The notes under the pieces are model-generated. The model did not search any database. It was given only the letters and a program-made list of their open reading frames with translations, and was not told where the DNA came from. 64,000 bases of DNA, taken from the NCBI RefSeq assembly GCF_004323635.1, contig NZ_CP036515.1, forward strand, positions 1,847,501 to 1,911,500. Direction: 5' to 3'. Shown here in pieces: positions 51,557 to 64,000 of the stretch (positions are counted from its first letter, which is position 1; every line of letters begins with the position of its first letter). The translations under genes and the position numbers were made by a program. The stretch comes from Lichenihabitans psoromatis. GTDB taxonomy: Bacteria; Pseudomonadota; Alphaproteobacteria; Rhizobiales; Beijerinckiaceae.

Positions 51557-52396
51557 ATGCGTAAATTCGTCCTCACGGCCGCTGCGGCCCTCTCGGTTTT
51601 TGGAGCCGCAACGCTTCCCGCCGTGGCAAAGGACTGGAAGGTGGTGACGATCGCCACCGAAGGCGCTTACGAGCCTTGGAATTTGACCAAGCCGGATGGC
51701 AGCTTCGATGGCTACGAGCCCGAACTGCTCCGCAATATCTGCGGTCGGATGAAGATCGAATGCAAGATCGTCTCGCAGGATTGGGACGGCATGATCCCGG
51801 CCCTGCAGGCCGGCAAGATCGACGTCATCATGGACGCGCTGTCGATCACGGACGAGCGCAAGAAGACCATCGATTTCACGATTCCCTATGCGGCCACGCC
51901 CGGTGTGTTCGTCTCCGACAAGAACGGCCCGCTCGCCAATGCGCCTGGCTCCGGCACGACCATCAAGCTCAGCAACGATGGCCTGACGCCGACGATGGAC
52001 GACCTCCGCAAAGCCTTCAAGGGCAAGACCATTGGGCTGCAGACCGCCACCGTCTACGAGCCCTTCGTGGTCAATAACTTCAAGGATGTCGCGACCATTC
52101 GCGAATACAAGACCGCGGCCGAGCACGATATCGATCTGGTGACGGGGCGTATCGACCTCGCGTTTGACGATGCCACCTACTTCACCGCCGCCTTTGCCAA
52201 GCCCGACAACAAGGACATGGCCTATACGGGCCCGCAAATCGGCGGTGCTGTTTGGGGACCGGGTGAAGCTTTCGGCATTCGCAAGTCGGATGGTGACCTC
52301 ATCGCCATGTTCAACACGGCTTTGACCGACGCCATCAAGGACGGAACCGTGAAGACCCTGAGCCTCAAGTGGTTCAAGATCGACGTGACCCCCTGA
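51557..52396 (+). CDS. Polar amino acid ABC transporter substrate-binding protein
   Basis: 279 residues from the ATG at 51557, preceded by AAGGAA; an in-frame ATG at 51413 would bury the signal. The signal peptide is MRKFVLTAAAALSVFGAATLPAVA. The SBP type 3 domain follows: TIATEGAYEPWNLTKPDGSFDGYEPELLRNICGRM, DGMIPALQAGKIDVIMDALSIT and DLAFDDATYF. The style matches ArgT/HisJ and octopine/nopaline/lysine binding proteins (cationic amino acids). Two permease genes follow 25 and -4 bases away, but no ATPase gene is in this run, so the ATPase must be encoded elsewhere. Confidence 0.88.
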   Translation: MRKFVLTAAAALSVFGAATLPAVAKDWKVVTIATEGAYEPWNLTKPDGSFDGYEPELLRNICGRMKIECKIVSQDWDGMIPALQAGKIDVIMDALSITDERKKTIDFTIPYAATPGVFVSDKNGPLANAPGSGTTIKLSNDGLTPTMDDLRKAFKGKTIGLQTATVYEPFVVNNFKDVATIREYKTAAEHDIDLVTGRIDLAFDDATYFTAAFAKPDNKDMAYTGPQIGGAVWGPGEAFGIRKSDGDLIAMFNTALTDAIKDGTVKTLSLKWFKIDVTP

Positions 52397-52421
52397 GGCA
52401 GGCGATCGAGCCGCCGCGCCC

Positions 52422-53144
52422 GTGAGCGCTTTCACGCAATTCGGCTTTGGGCCGACGGGATGGGGCGGCTTCCTGCTTCTCGGCGCGGGTGTCACGGTTG
52501 CCGTGACACTGGCGTCGCTCGCCATCGGCGCGGTGCTCGGCTCGGGTGTCGCAGCCGCCAAGCTGTCGCAGAGCCTGGCTCTGCGCCTCGTCGGCGACGT
52601 TTACACGACCGTGTTTCGCGGCGTGCCCGAACTCCTCATCATCTATCTCTTCTACTTCGGCGGATCGTCGGTGTTGTCGGCGATCGGCCGCCTGTTTGGC
52701 CATGAGGGTTTCGTCGGCGTGCCGACGTTCTTGGCCGGAGCCTTGGCGGTGGGCATCATCTCCGGCTCCTATCAGGCGGAGGTGTTCCGGGGCGCATTCC
52801 AGGCCGTGTCGCGCGGCGAGATCGAGGCGGCGCGCGCGGTCGGTATGAATGGGTTCCTCCGGTTTCGGCGCATCATCGCGCCGCAAGTGTTTCGCTTCGC
52901 TCTGCCGGGGCTTGGCAATGTTTGGCAGTTGAGCCTCAAAGATTCGGCTCTGATTTCGGTGACGGGCCTTGCCGAACTGATGCGGAATTCGCAGGTCGGA
53001 GCCGGTTCGACCCATGATTATTTCGGCTTCTACGTGGCGGGTGGTGCGCTCTACCTGCTGATGACGGCGGTCTCGAACCGCATCTTCGACGCCGCCGAGG
53101 TGCGGACCGGCAAATCCTTCCGCCGCCCCGTGCATACGGCATGA
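52422..53144 (+). CDS. Polar amino acid ABC transporter permease (HisQ/OccQ type)
   Basis: 240 residues from a GTG at 52422. Five membrane helices; the HEQRo-type signature VFRGVPELLIIYLFYFG and the EAA loop FRGAFQAVSRGEIEAARAVGMNGFLRFRRIIAPQ are clear. It is the first of two permeases for the amino acid importer. Its stop overlaps the next permease start by ATGA (53141-53144). Confidence 0.88.
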   Translation: MSAFTQFGFGPTGWGGFLLLGAGVTVAVTLASLAIGAVLGSGVAAAKLSQSLALRLVGDVYTTVFRGVPELLIIYLFYFGGSSVLSAIGRLFGHEGFVGVPTFLAGALAVGIISGSYQAEVFRGAFQAVSRGEIEAARAVGMNGFLRFRRIIAPQVFRFALPGLGNVWQLSLKDSALISVTGLAELMRNSQVGAGSTHDYFGFYVAGGALYLLMTAVSNRIFDAAEVRTGKSFRRPVHTA

Positions 53145-53896
53145 CGATGGGTCTCGATTTTCCCTTTCTGCTCGATACGATGGAACGGCTGATCGCGGCT
53201 TTGCCGCTGACGTTGGCGCTGTTTGCGCTGTCGATCACGTTCGGGGCCTGTCTGGCGGTCGCCCTGACGGCGATGCGGGTCAGTCGCTATAAAGTGCTCG
53301 ACAGGATAGCCCGGGCCTATGTGTTCGTGTTTCGCGGCTCGCCGCTGCTGATCCAGATGTTCCTGGTCTATTACGGCATCGCGCAATTTCCCGCCGTTCG
53401 CCACAGCATCGCCTGGCCGCTGTTGCGCGACCCCTTTTCCTGTGCCGTGATTTCGTTGGCGCTCTGCACCGCCGCCTATGCGACCGAAATTTTTCGGGGT
53501 GGTTTGCTGGCGGTGCCGCCCGCGCAGATCGAGGCGGCGCGCGCCTGTGGCATGTCGGGATTCCTGCTGCTCCGCCGGGTCATCGCGCCCATCGCTCTGC
53601 GGCGCGCGCTGCCAGCCTATTCGACCGAGATGATCCTGATGGTGAAGTCGACGTCGCTCGCCAGCATCATCACGGTGACCGAGGTCAGCGGCGTGGCACA
53701 GCGGATCATCGCGCAGACCTACCGGACCATGGAAGTGTTCCTCTGCGCGGCGCTGATCTATCTGTTGATCAACTTCGTGCTGGCTCGCTTGATCGCCTGG
53801 CTCGAACATGCGCTCTCGCCCGACCTGAGGGCGCCCCCCGTCGCGCTGATCGCGGCCGGAGCCGCCGCACCGATCGAGACGACGCTGCTGCACTGA
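53141..53896 (+). CDS. Polar amino acid ABC transporter permease (HisM/OccM type)
   Basis: 251 residues with five helices. VFRGSPLLIQMFLVYYGIAQFP is the HisM-type signature and YATEIFRGGLLAVPPAQIEAARACGMSGFLLLRRVIAP the EAA loop. It forms the channel with the preceding permease. No ATPase gene follows; the next gene is convergent. Confidence 0.88.
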   Translation: MTMGLDFPFLLDTMERLIAALPLTLALFALSITFGACLAVALTAMRVSRYKVLDRIARAYVFVFRGSPLLIQMFLVYYGIAQFPAVRHSIAWPLLRDPFSCAVISLALCTAAYATEIFRGGLLAVPPAQIEAARACGMSGFLLLRRVIAPIALRRALPAYSTEMILMVKSTSLASIITVTEVSGVAQRIIAQTYRTMEVFLCAALIYLLINFVLARLIAWLEHALSPDLRAPPVALIAAGAAAPIETTLLH

Positions 53897-53915
53897 AGCA
53901 ACGACGTCGGTGCCG

Positions 53916-55427
53916 TCAGAACGGCGCCGAGCCGGCCATCATCGCGGCAGCGCGCCCAAAATCCTGCCCGAGCGGACGATCATCGGCATAAGGCGGAACG
54001 ACGGCCCGGAGGCGGGCCGCTATTGCGGCCGAAACGGGCGAGCGGCGCGCGGCGACGGGATCGGTCGCCTGGATGGCGGCCAGCACTTCGATCGCCAGGA
54101 TCGATGCGGCATTATCGATGATCTGGAGCGCCTTCAGGCTGGCCGGCGTCGCGTGGGCGAGATGATCCTCTTGCAGCGCCGATGTGACGCCGCCATCGAG
54201 GCTGGCGGGTGCGGCGAGCCGCCGGTTCTCGGCCACGAGCGAGGCGGCCGTATATTGAGCGATCATGAAGCCGGAGCGGCTGCCCCCCGCGGCGGCCAGA
54301 AAAGCCGGCAGGCCGCTCACCAGCGGATTGACGAGCCGATCGATGCGCCGCTCCGCCATGGCGGCGACCTCAGCGGTGAGAATCCCCAAGAGGTCCATGG
54401 CGAGGCCGACACCGGCGCCGACCGCATGGGCCGTGGAGGCGGCACGCGGCCGATCGGGTGGGCCGAGCAGCAGTGGGTTGTCGGTCGGCGAGGCGAGTTC
54501 GCGATCCACCACACCGGCGACATAAACCAGCGCATCGCGGGCGGCCCCATGCACCTGCGGCACCGCGCGCAAGCTCAACGCCTCCTGGGTGCGACCGGCC
54601 CCTGTCGCCGCGATGGCGCAACTGCCCGCGAGGACATGCCGGAGGCGGGCCGCGACGGCGCGCAACCCTGGCGAGGCATGCAACGCCATGCTGTCTTCGG
54701 CGAAGCAGGCGGGGTCGCCGGCGAGCGCTTCGAACGAGAGAGCTGCGCTCGCGTCAGCCCAATCGAGCAGCCGTTCGACTCGCGCCAGCGCCAGCGCCGC
54801 CAAGCCGGTGGCGCAGGGCGTTCCGTTGACGACGCTCAGGCCTTCTTTCGCGTCGAGGACCAACGGCGTCCGCCCGGCCCTGGATAAAGCCATCGCACCG
54901 GTCAGCGTTTCCGCACCGCATATCGCAAAGCCCTCGCCGATCAGCACGAGGCCGATATGCGCCATATGGCTGATGTAGCCGACGGAACCGCGTGACGGCA
55001 CGAGCGGGATGCAATCCGCCGCCAGCAGCGCCAAAAGCGTGTCGACGACATCGATCCGCACGCCGGAATAACCATGCGCCCAATTATTGACGGCTGCCGC
55101 CATGATGGCGCGAGTTTCGGCTTTGCCGAGTGGAGCGCCGACCCCGACCGCATGGCTCATGACGATGTTCCTCGACAGCGATTGCTGATGATCGCGGTCG
55201 ACGATGACGTCGCAGAGCGCGCCGACGCCGGTGTTGACGCCATAGGCCCGGATCGAGCGCACCACGATGGTGTCGACCAGGGATCTCGCCGCGTCGATGC
55301 GGGAGGTCGCGGCGCCTGAGCCGAGCAGGGGGGCTCCGTCGGCAACGGCCGCCACCATCCGCCATGTCAGCGGCGCATCGAGGATCACGGCCGCGACCGG
55401 GTCGCCGACCACCGGGGCGCTTGTCAA
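53916..55427 (-). CDS. Aromatic ammonia-lyase (HAL/PAL)-family protein lacking the MIO triad
   Basis: 503 residues from a TTG that overlaps the O-antigen-ligase stop (TTGA, 55424-55427); the longer frame to 55559 lies inside that gene. The HAL/PAL fold is clear: Y62 in AYGVNTGVGAL, N201 in VVNGTPCATGLAAL, RAVPQVHGAARDAL, SPTDNPLLL and SALQEDH. The Ala-Ser-Gly triad that cyclises to the MIO cofactor (GSVGASGDL) is absent; the text is GSVGYISHMAH, with a 3-residue deficit at exactly that place. The Tyr280 equivalent is Leu284, while the Arg283 equivalent is kept (R287). A conventional lyase is therefore unlikely. Its real role is unknown. Confidence 0.8.
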   Translation of the reverse strand: MTSAPVVGDPVAAVILDAPLTWRMVAAVADGAPLLGSGAATSRIDAARSLVDTIVVRSIRAYGVNTGVGALCDVIVDRDHQQSLSRNIVMSHAVGVGAPLGKAETRAIMAAAVNNWAHGYSGVRIDVVDTLLALLAADCIPLVPSRGSVGYISHMAHIGLVLIGEGFAICGAETLTGAMALSRAGRTPLVLDAKEGLSVVNGTPCATGLAALALARVERLLDWADASAALSFEALAGDPACFAEDSMALHASPGLRAVAARLRHVLAGSCAIAATGAGRTQEALSLRAVPQVHGAARDALVYVAGVVDRELASPTDNPLLLGPPDRPRAASTAHAVGAGVGLAMDLLGILTAEVAAMAERRIDRLVNPLVSGLPAFLAAAGGSRSGFMIAQYTAASLVAENRRLAAPASLDGGVTSALQEDHLAHATPASLKALQIIDNAASILAIEVLAAIQATDPVAARRSPVSAAIAARLRAVVPPYADDRPLGQDFGRAAAMMAGSAPF

Positions 55428-56692
55428 AGTGTCGCTTGTCCGCGCGGCAGCGGCGCGATGGACGGCTCGAGCCGGGCCATCGGGCGGCTGGTTCGATACT
55501 GGCCGCGCACGACCGTCGCGAAAGCGAGCGCCACGACGCCGAGCAGTGTGACCCACCACAGTTGCGTGGTGTCGAGGCCGCAGAACGCGATGGTCAGCAC
55601 CGCGACGAATTCGGCGAGCACGAAAGGCGCGACGGTGGGCGACAGATGTCCGATGATCCGGAACGCGCTGAGTGAGAGCACAGCCGCCAGGACGGCGCCG
55701 ATGACGCCAAAATTATACCAGATCTCGAACAAGAGGCTCTTGGGTGTCTGCGGTGGCAGAAAGCCGCTCAGCGGCGCCAGCGTCGCCATATCGAGACCGT
55801 GACCGGTGATCAGCCGGACAGGCTCGCTCACGACGATCGTGGCCCAGATCCGCATGGTTTCAGTCGCGGTCGTGAGGTCGGGGAGCCGATCACCAAACAG
55901 GGCGAGCAGCCCCTTGAATAGAAGGCCGACGCCGAACGGCACCGCGGGCGCGAACAGAAACAAGACTGCGACGATGACGCCGAGGAGGCGCCCGATGCGA
56001 CCGGGGTCGATCGTCGCGATCGCAAAAGTCAGCGACCCGAGCGCCAAGGCCGCGAGCGCGACGGAGGTCCAGGCCGCCATGGCCGCGACCGCGACCGCGA
56101 CGACGATCAAGCCTGCGGCCATCCAGCGGTCACGAATCGCCAATGCCCCGAGCGAGGGCCAAACCAGCACCACGAGGCTGACAACGGCACGTTCGAGGGT
56201 CGAGTCATCGGTCTGAAAGCTGAAGGCGCCCGGCGCACCGAGCGCGGTCGCGAGCGTGAAGGCGACGGCGGCCACGATGCCCAGCGGAAAAAGATTGAGG
56301 TTAGAGGTGCGGGTCCGCTCGGGAAGGAACGCGGCCGTCACAATCACGAGCAGCAGCGTCCCGCCGATCTTGGCCAGCCGCTCCGCCGCGTCGATCCCGA
56401 CCGGGCTCCAGACGAGCGACAGCGCGCTCCAGGCGAGGAGCCCCAGGCCGCTGAGCCCGGCTGTCGAGAGCAGCGTGGTGCGGAGGCGGCGCAGGAGCGA
56501 GCGATCGGAGAGCAGCAATCCGGCCACAAGCAGGAGTCCCGCCCCGATCGGCACGAGGATGAACAGCGCCCGGCGCGACAGCACCATGCTGATCGGCACC
56601 GCCATCGCCAAAACCGCTAGTCCGATGCGGAGAAGCAGCACCGCCGCGTCTTCGGCCGGGTCCTCGTTAAATTTCTGCGTCGAATTGGGCAT
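55424..56692 (-). CDS. O-antigen ligase/polymerase-like membrane protein
   Basis: 422 residues from the ATG at 56692; the frame is open to an ATG at 56812, but the first 40 residues have no structure. About 11 membrane helices with a large periplasmic loop before the last ones; ETMRIWATIVVSEPVRLITGHGLDMATLAPLSGF is the Wzy_C-type periplasmic region, and RSWH-like residues are weakly placed. Such proteins join O-antigen or exopolysaccharide units. No glycosyltransferase neighbours exist on the strand, so the substrate is unclear. The stop overlaps the ammonia-lyase-like start by TTGA. Confidence 0.75.
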   Translation of the reverse strand: MPNSTQKFNEDPAEDAAVLLLRIGLAVLAMAVPISMVLSRRALFILVPIGAGLLLVAGLLLSDRSLLRRLRTTLLSTAGLSGLGLLAWSALSLVWSPVGIDAAERLAKIGGTLLLVIVTAAFLPERTRTSNLNLFPLGIVAAVAFTLATALGAPGAFSFQTDDSTLERAVVSLVVLVWPSLGALAIRDRWMAAGLIVVAVAVAAMAAWTSVALAALALGSLTFAIATIDPGRIGRLLGVIVAVLFLFAPAVPFGVGLLFKGLLALFGDRLPDLTTATETMRIWATIVVSEPVRLITGHGLDMATLAPLSGFLPPQTPKSLLFEIWYNFGVIGAVLAAVLSLSAFRIIGHLSPTVAPFVLAEFVAVLTIAFCGLDTTQLWWVTLLGVVALAFATVVRGQYRTSRPMARLEPSIAPLPRGQATL

Positions 56693-56830
56693 TCGTGGTC
56701 TGCACGAGCGGAAGTTACCCCGTTCGCCCCTGAGCGTGAGACGCCATCCTAAAGGTGCATGCGGCGGAGTTCTGTGCGAGTTTCGCCACACTTGCCGACG
56801 AAACGGTCCCAACGGCAGCCGGGTGCCCGC

Positions 56831-57262
56831 TCATTCGTCACGTGTCGTGTTGCGGCGCAAGGTTTTCACGACCGAGCGACGGTCTTTCGTTTCGAGTCGA
56901 CGTTTCTTCGACGCCAAGGTCGGGCGCGTTGGCCGGCGGATCGGTTTGCGGATCGTGGCATCGCGGATCAAGTCGATCAGGCGGTCGAGCGCTTCCTTGC
57001 GGTTGAGCGCTTGGGAGCGATGCGTCTGGACGAACAGCACGATCACGCCGTCCTGGGTCATGCGCTGGCCCGCGATGGCGGGGAGGCGATCGCGCACGAA
57101 TTCGGGCAGATTGGGCGAGTTGCGCGCGTCGAAGCGCAGCTGCACGGCCGACGAGGTCTTGTTGACGTTCTGACCGCCCGCGCCCGAAGCGCGGACAAAG
57201 CTCTCGTCGATCTCGTCCTCATCGATCGAGATGAGCGGCGTGATGGGGATCATGGCGCTCAT
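56831..57262 (-). CDS. arfB: Peptidyl-tRNA hydrolase ArfB (YaeJ), ribosome rescue
   Basis: 143 residues from the ATG at 57262 (GGAG 8 bases upstream); the ATG at 57253 is the alternative. The catalytic GGQ loop is in VRASGAGGQNVNKTSSAVQLRF, followed by LPAIAGQRMTQDGVIVLFVQTHRSQALNRKEAL. The basic C-terminal tail (KPIRRPTRPTLASKKRRLETKDRRSVVKTLRR) enters the mRNA channel of stalled ribosomes in ArfB. It releases nascent chains from non-stop ribosomes, independent of tmRNA. It lies alone on its strand. Confidence 0.92.
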   Translation of the reverse strand: MSAMIPITPLISIDEDEIDESFVRASGAGGQNVNKTSSAVQLRFDARNSPNLPEFVRDRLPAIAGQRMTQDGVIVLFVQTHRSQALNRKEALDRLIDLIRDATIRKPIRRPTRPTLASKKRRLETKDRRSVVKTLRRNTTRDE

Positions 57263-57573
57263 GTGTCTGCTCCGATCCCACCCACTCGGCCACCTGCTCA
57301 TGGACCCGTTCATTAGGCCGCTTGTGGGTCGCACGACAAGAGCTCTGATCGATGGCCTTGGTTAAGCAATCGTAGAGAAAGCGGGTCTAAGGCTCGCGGA
57401 TCAGCCCCCGATATCGTTCAGGATCAACCGTGGCGTTCTCGTTATCCCGACCCACCCGGTCGCTAACCGCGCGCTCCGTCGTTGCGCCGTCGTTCTACCG
57501 GCGGGGGCTGCGGCGCCCGCGACACACGTCTCGTGTCGAGTATGCTCCGACAACGCTGCACCGCGAGGCGAGC

Positions 57574-58437
57574 GTGCCAACCGCGGACCGATCAGCCCTC
57601 GGCATCGCGGCCATTCTGGCGAGCACCATGGCGTTCCCCCTGTCCGACCTCGCGGCGCAATCGCTCATGACGTCGCTGCCACCGCTCGAGGTCGCGTGGC
57701 TCCGCTATGTCGTGTTTCTTCTTGCGACCCTGCCTCTGCTGGCTCGCGGTCGGCGGTCGGTCACGGCGGTGCGGCCCGGCCTGCAACTGTTGCGGGGCGG
57801 CATGGCTGCGCTATCGACCTTGGCCGCCATCCTGTCGTTCAAATATCTGGCCGTTCCCGAGACGACGGCGATCGGTTTCGTGGCGCCCGTCATGGTCACG
57901 GCCCTTGCGATGATCTTTTTGGGCGAAAAAGTCGGCATCAGACGCTGGAGCGCCGCCATCGCGGCGCTGATCGGCGTGCTCATCATCGTGCAGCCCGGTG
58001 GGAGTTCGTTTCGACTGGCCGCGCTGATCCCACTCGCGGGGGCGGTGGCGAGTGCCGTCGCGGTCATCGGCACACGCCTCAACAAGCAAGACACCGCGAG
58101 TACCTCGATCCTCTATTCGGCCTTGATCGGCACCGTGATGCTGTCGGCGCTCGTCGTCTTCGACTGGACGACGCCCGACCCGGCCCAAATCAAAGTCGTG
58201 ATCGCTGTCGGCCTGTTCGGCGGCCTCGGCAGCCTGATGCAGGTCGTCGCCTATCGGTTCGCGCCCGCCTCGCTGCTCGCCCCGTTCACCTACATGCAAT
58301 TGCTCTGGGCCAGTGGGCTGAGTTTCCTCTTTCTCGGCACGGTGCCGACCGTCGGTATGGTGGTTGGCAGCGCCATCATCGCCGCAAGCGCCATCTACAC
58401 GGCTTACCGCGAGCGTGTGAAAGGCGTCGTCACCTGA
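57574..58437 (+). CDS. EamA/DMT-family transporter
   Basis: 287 residues from a GTG at 57574 preceded by GAGG; an ATG at 57430 would add 48 residues of non-membrane sequence and is less likely. Ten helices in two EamA repeats; the first contains ASTMAFPLSDLAAQSLMTSLPPLEVAWLRYVVF and the typical FKYLAVPETTAIGFVAPVMVTALAMIFLGEKVG. Family members export amino acids or nucleotide precursors, but substrates vary. Helix 10 ends in a short basic tail (AYRERVKG). Confidence 0.85.
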   Translation: MPTADRSALGIAAILASTMAFPLSDLAAQSLMTSLPPLEVAWLRYVVFLLATLPLLARGRRSVTAVRPGLQLLRGGMAALSTLAAILSFKYLAVPETTAIGFVAPVMVTALAMIFLGEKVGIRRWSAAIAALIGVLIIVQPGGSSFRLAALIPLAGAVASAVAVIGTRLNKQDTASTSILYSALIGTVMLSALVVFDWTTPDPAQIKVVIAVGLFGGLGSLMQVVAYRFAPASLLAPFTYMQLLWASGLSFLFLGTVPTVGMVVGSAIIAASAIYTAYRERVKGVVT

Positions 58438-58543
58438 GCATCGGCTCACGTCAGTCCTGACTCTTGCCGTAATTTCGCGACGATCGCGTTGCATCAGCCG
58501 ATTGCGTCCTTCGCAATGAGGCGAGGCGCGGTCGAGGACTGCC

Positions 58544-59866
58544 GTGCTCAATCCGGTTCGCCGTTTGCTCTCGATGCCCAATCCGCGTGAGACCGTCACG
58601 CGGTTGATCGATCGAGCCGATCGGGCCAATGCGGCGCGCGCTTGGAGAGAGGCCGAGGCCGATTACGCGGCTGCGCTCGCGATCGATGCCGCGCAACCCG
58701 CGATCTGGGTGCAATATGGTCATGTGTTGAAGGAGCAGGGCTCCTTGGCTCAGGCCGAGGATGCTTACCGCTCCGCGCTCGCGCAGGAGGCGGGCGCAGC
58801 CGAGACGCATCATCACCTCGGCCATCTGTTGCTCGCGCGACATCGGGTGGAGGACGCCGTTGCGGCGTTTCGTCAAGCCTGCCTGCTCGATCCCGATGCC
58901 GCACAGAGCCGGGCGATGCTGGATCATCTCGGGGGGACGGTGGCGCAGGAACGTTGCTGCGAGACGCCGCTGCGGGATATCGACGACTTGCCGCCGCTTC
59001 AAGGGCGCGATCCGGAGGTTGCAGTGCCGGTTGAAACCTCGACGGATCGATTTCGCCTCGCCGTGGTGCCGCGACTACGCCGGCTTCCGGGCCCGCGCGC
59101 GCCCGCCGCCGTGGCCTTCATCCACTTGCAAAAGACCGGCGGTACGACGCTCTATGACATGCTGCAGCATGCTTTTCCGCCCCATCGGGTCTGCCCGGTC
59201 CACGACGATTTTCTGAACCTACACACGGCGGACGAAATGGCGGAATTCGATTATTTTTCCGGTCATTTCGACGTCGCGTCGCTTCGCCTCATTCCGAAGC
59301 GGCCGCTGCAGGTTATCAGCGTTTTTCGCAATCCGACCGATCGTCTGATTTCGGTGTACCGATCCCACCGCTCGCACGAGGTCACGTCCAAGGCCGGGGT
59401 GAACCCATTCGTTCGTCTCGCTAACGCGCTCTCTGCCGAGGAATTCTTCGAGCACCCCGCCGTTCGGAGCGCGCCCGAGATTTTCAACCATTATCTCGCG
59501 GCGTTCGGGCTTGGCTTTCGTCAGATGAAACAAGCCCATCGCGTTACCCGCGACGATGTCCCGGCGGTCGCCGTCGAGAGCGCGGTCGCGCGCATACGCG
59601 GCCTGGATGCGATCGGCATTACGGAGAAGTTCGAGGCAACGGTCGCGTTGATCTATGAGAGCCTGAACCTGCAGCCGCCGAAGGTGGTCCGTCCCCGCAA
59701 TGTCACCGACGCGCTCGCTACGAAGATGAAGGGCGCTCCGACGCCGCGCGTCGACAAGACCCCGCGATTGCTCGCCGCCATGGCGGACCTGACCTGCTTC
59801 GACGAGACCCTCTACGCGGCCGCCTGCGAGGAAGCCGACCGACGCTTGAAAGCGCGCCGTGCGTGA
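58544..59866 (+). CDS. TPR-sulfotransferase fusion protein
   Basis: 440 residues. The N-terminal about 130 residues contain two to three TPR-like helices (AWREAEADYAAALAIDAAQPAIW, GSLAQAEDAYRSALAQE, RVEDAVAAFRQACLLDPDAA). The C-terminal domain from about residue 190 is a sulfotransferase: PAPS phosphosulfate loop FIHLQKTGGTTLYDML and 3' phosphate motif VISVFRNPTDRLISVYRSH. It is cytoplasmic and probably sulfates a carbohydrate or lipid at the cell surface. No sulfation partner genes are near. The fusion form occurs in several alphaproteobacteria. Confidence 0.82.
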   Translation: MLNPVRRLLSMPNPRETVTRLIDRADRANAARAWREAEADYAAALAIDAAQPAIWVQYGHVLKEQGSLAQAEDAYRSALAQEAGAAETHHHLGHLLLARHRVEDAVAAFRQACLLDPDAAQSRAMLDHLGGTVAQERCCETPLRDIDDLPPLQGRDPEVAVPVETSTDRFRLAVVPRLRRLPGPRAPAAVAFIHLQKTGGTTLYDMLQHAFPPHRVCPVHDDFLNLHTADEMAEFDYFSGHFDVASLRLIPKRPLQVISVFRNPTDRLISVYRSHRSHEVTSKAGVNPFVRLANALSAEEFFEHPAVRSAPEIFNHYLAAFGLGFRQMKQAHRVTRDDVPAVAVESAVARIRGLDAIGITEKFEATVALIYESLNLQPPKVVRPRNVTDALATKMKGAPTPRVDKTPRLLAAMADLTCFDETLYAAACEEADRRLKARRA

Positions 59867-60090
59867 CGCATCGACCCGGGAGGTGCCGAGAGCCGCGAGG
59901 AGTGCGGCCAGCATCGTCAGGACTAAAGTCACCATTAACGCCGCTGTAATCAGCTGATCGCACATGCCGGTTTCGTCTCCCTAGCCCGGCGCAACTGTGC
60001 TCCCAATTTAGTCCAAGTCGATTCAATCTTTAACGAAAGGTTAACGCTCGCGACGGAGGGCAACGACCAGACCGCGTCGCTATGGATCGC

Positions 60091-63816
<3,726 letters not shown>

Positions 63817-63869
63817 GGGCGGAACCTCTGCATGTGGTCGCTTTGTTGCTCGATCGGTCCGATCCCGCT

Positions 63870-64000
<131 letters not shown>

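Overview
The window reads as a chromosome segment of a GC-rich alphaproteobacterium of the order Hyphomicrobiales (Rhizobiales), most likely near Methylobacteriaceae, Beijerinckiaceae or Lichenihabitantaceae. This is inferred from an HWE-type PAS kinase, a decayed PAS-hybrid kinase of the kind common in Methylobacterium, a BA14K protein, an NDUFA9-like complex I protein, an EI24/CysZ-like protein and the overall codon use. No 16S rRNA or other decisive marker is present, so the family is not certain.

The window has two halves separated by a tRNA-Leu(CAG) at 44981-45066 with a 572-residue tyrosine recombinase at its 3' side. Left of the tRNA (1-44900) the DNA looks accessory: at least nine broken genes, an IS1182-like insertion sequence, a decayed resolvase, degenerate intergenic repeats, and many envelope, metal and redox genes. 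Right of it (45067-64000) the genes look like core genome: an NDUFA9-like protein, an EI24/CysZ-like protein, an M20 amidohydrolase, an MsbA-like ABC exporter, a polar amino acid ABC importer, a histidine-ammonia-lyase-like protein, an O-antigen-ligase-like protein, ArfB, an EamA transporter, a TPR-sulfotransferase, MetH and the end of MetF.

Left half in order: a ferritin-like protein and a Met/His-rich secreted peptide (1-721); an HWE kinase with a LOV-like PAS domain lacking the photoactive cysteine; a LysR regulator; a wrecked hybrid kinase; an RMF-like small protein; a resolvase remnant. Next comes a YnjBCD-type ABC importer with a YnjF-type CDP-alcohol phosphatidyltransferase (6061-10327), convergent with a TVP38/TMEM64 - FAD oxidoreductase (frameshifted) - SelD-N-like oxidoreductase operon (10278-13613). 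A type III polyketide synthase and an isoprenylcysteine-methyltransferase-like enzyme follow, beside a broken MFS pump (13961-16571).

The most interesting stretch is 16759-28628. KatG, an aquaporin, a cytochrome b561, a blue-copper cupredoxin and an exported Dps lie on the minus strand. They are followed by a two-component system, a translationally coupled Cys-rich protein - cytochrome c' - cytochrome b561 set, a second two-component system, and a third cytochrome b561 that carries an early stop and an IS insertion. Together they look like a regulated envelope module for peroxide, iron, copper and electron transfer. After the IS come a GT39/GT2-GtrA lipid-glycosylation pair, a VIT1-type transporter, an APC permease, a fasciclin protein, a BA14K protein and a zone of decayed genes up to the integrase.

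All family assignments come from reading motifs; no database search was run. Start codons were chosen from Shine-Dalgarno-like sequences, overlaps and signal peptides, and are stated where they matter.
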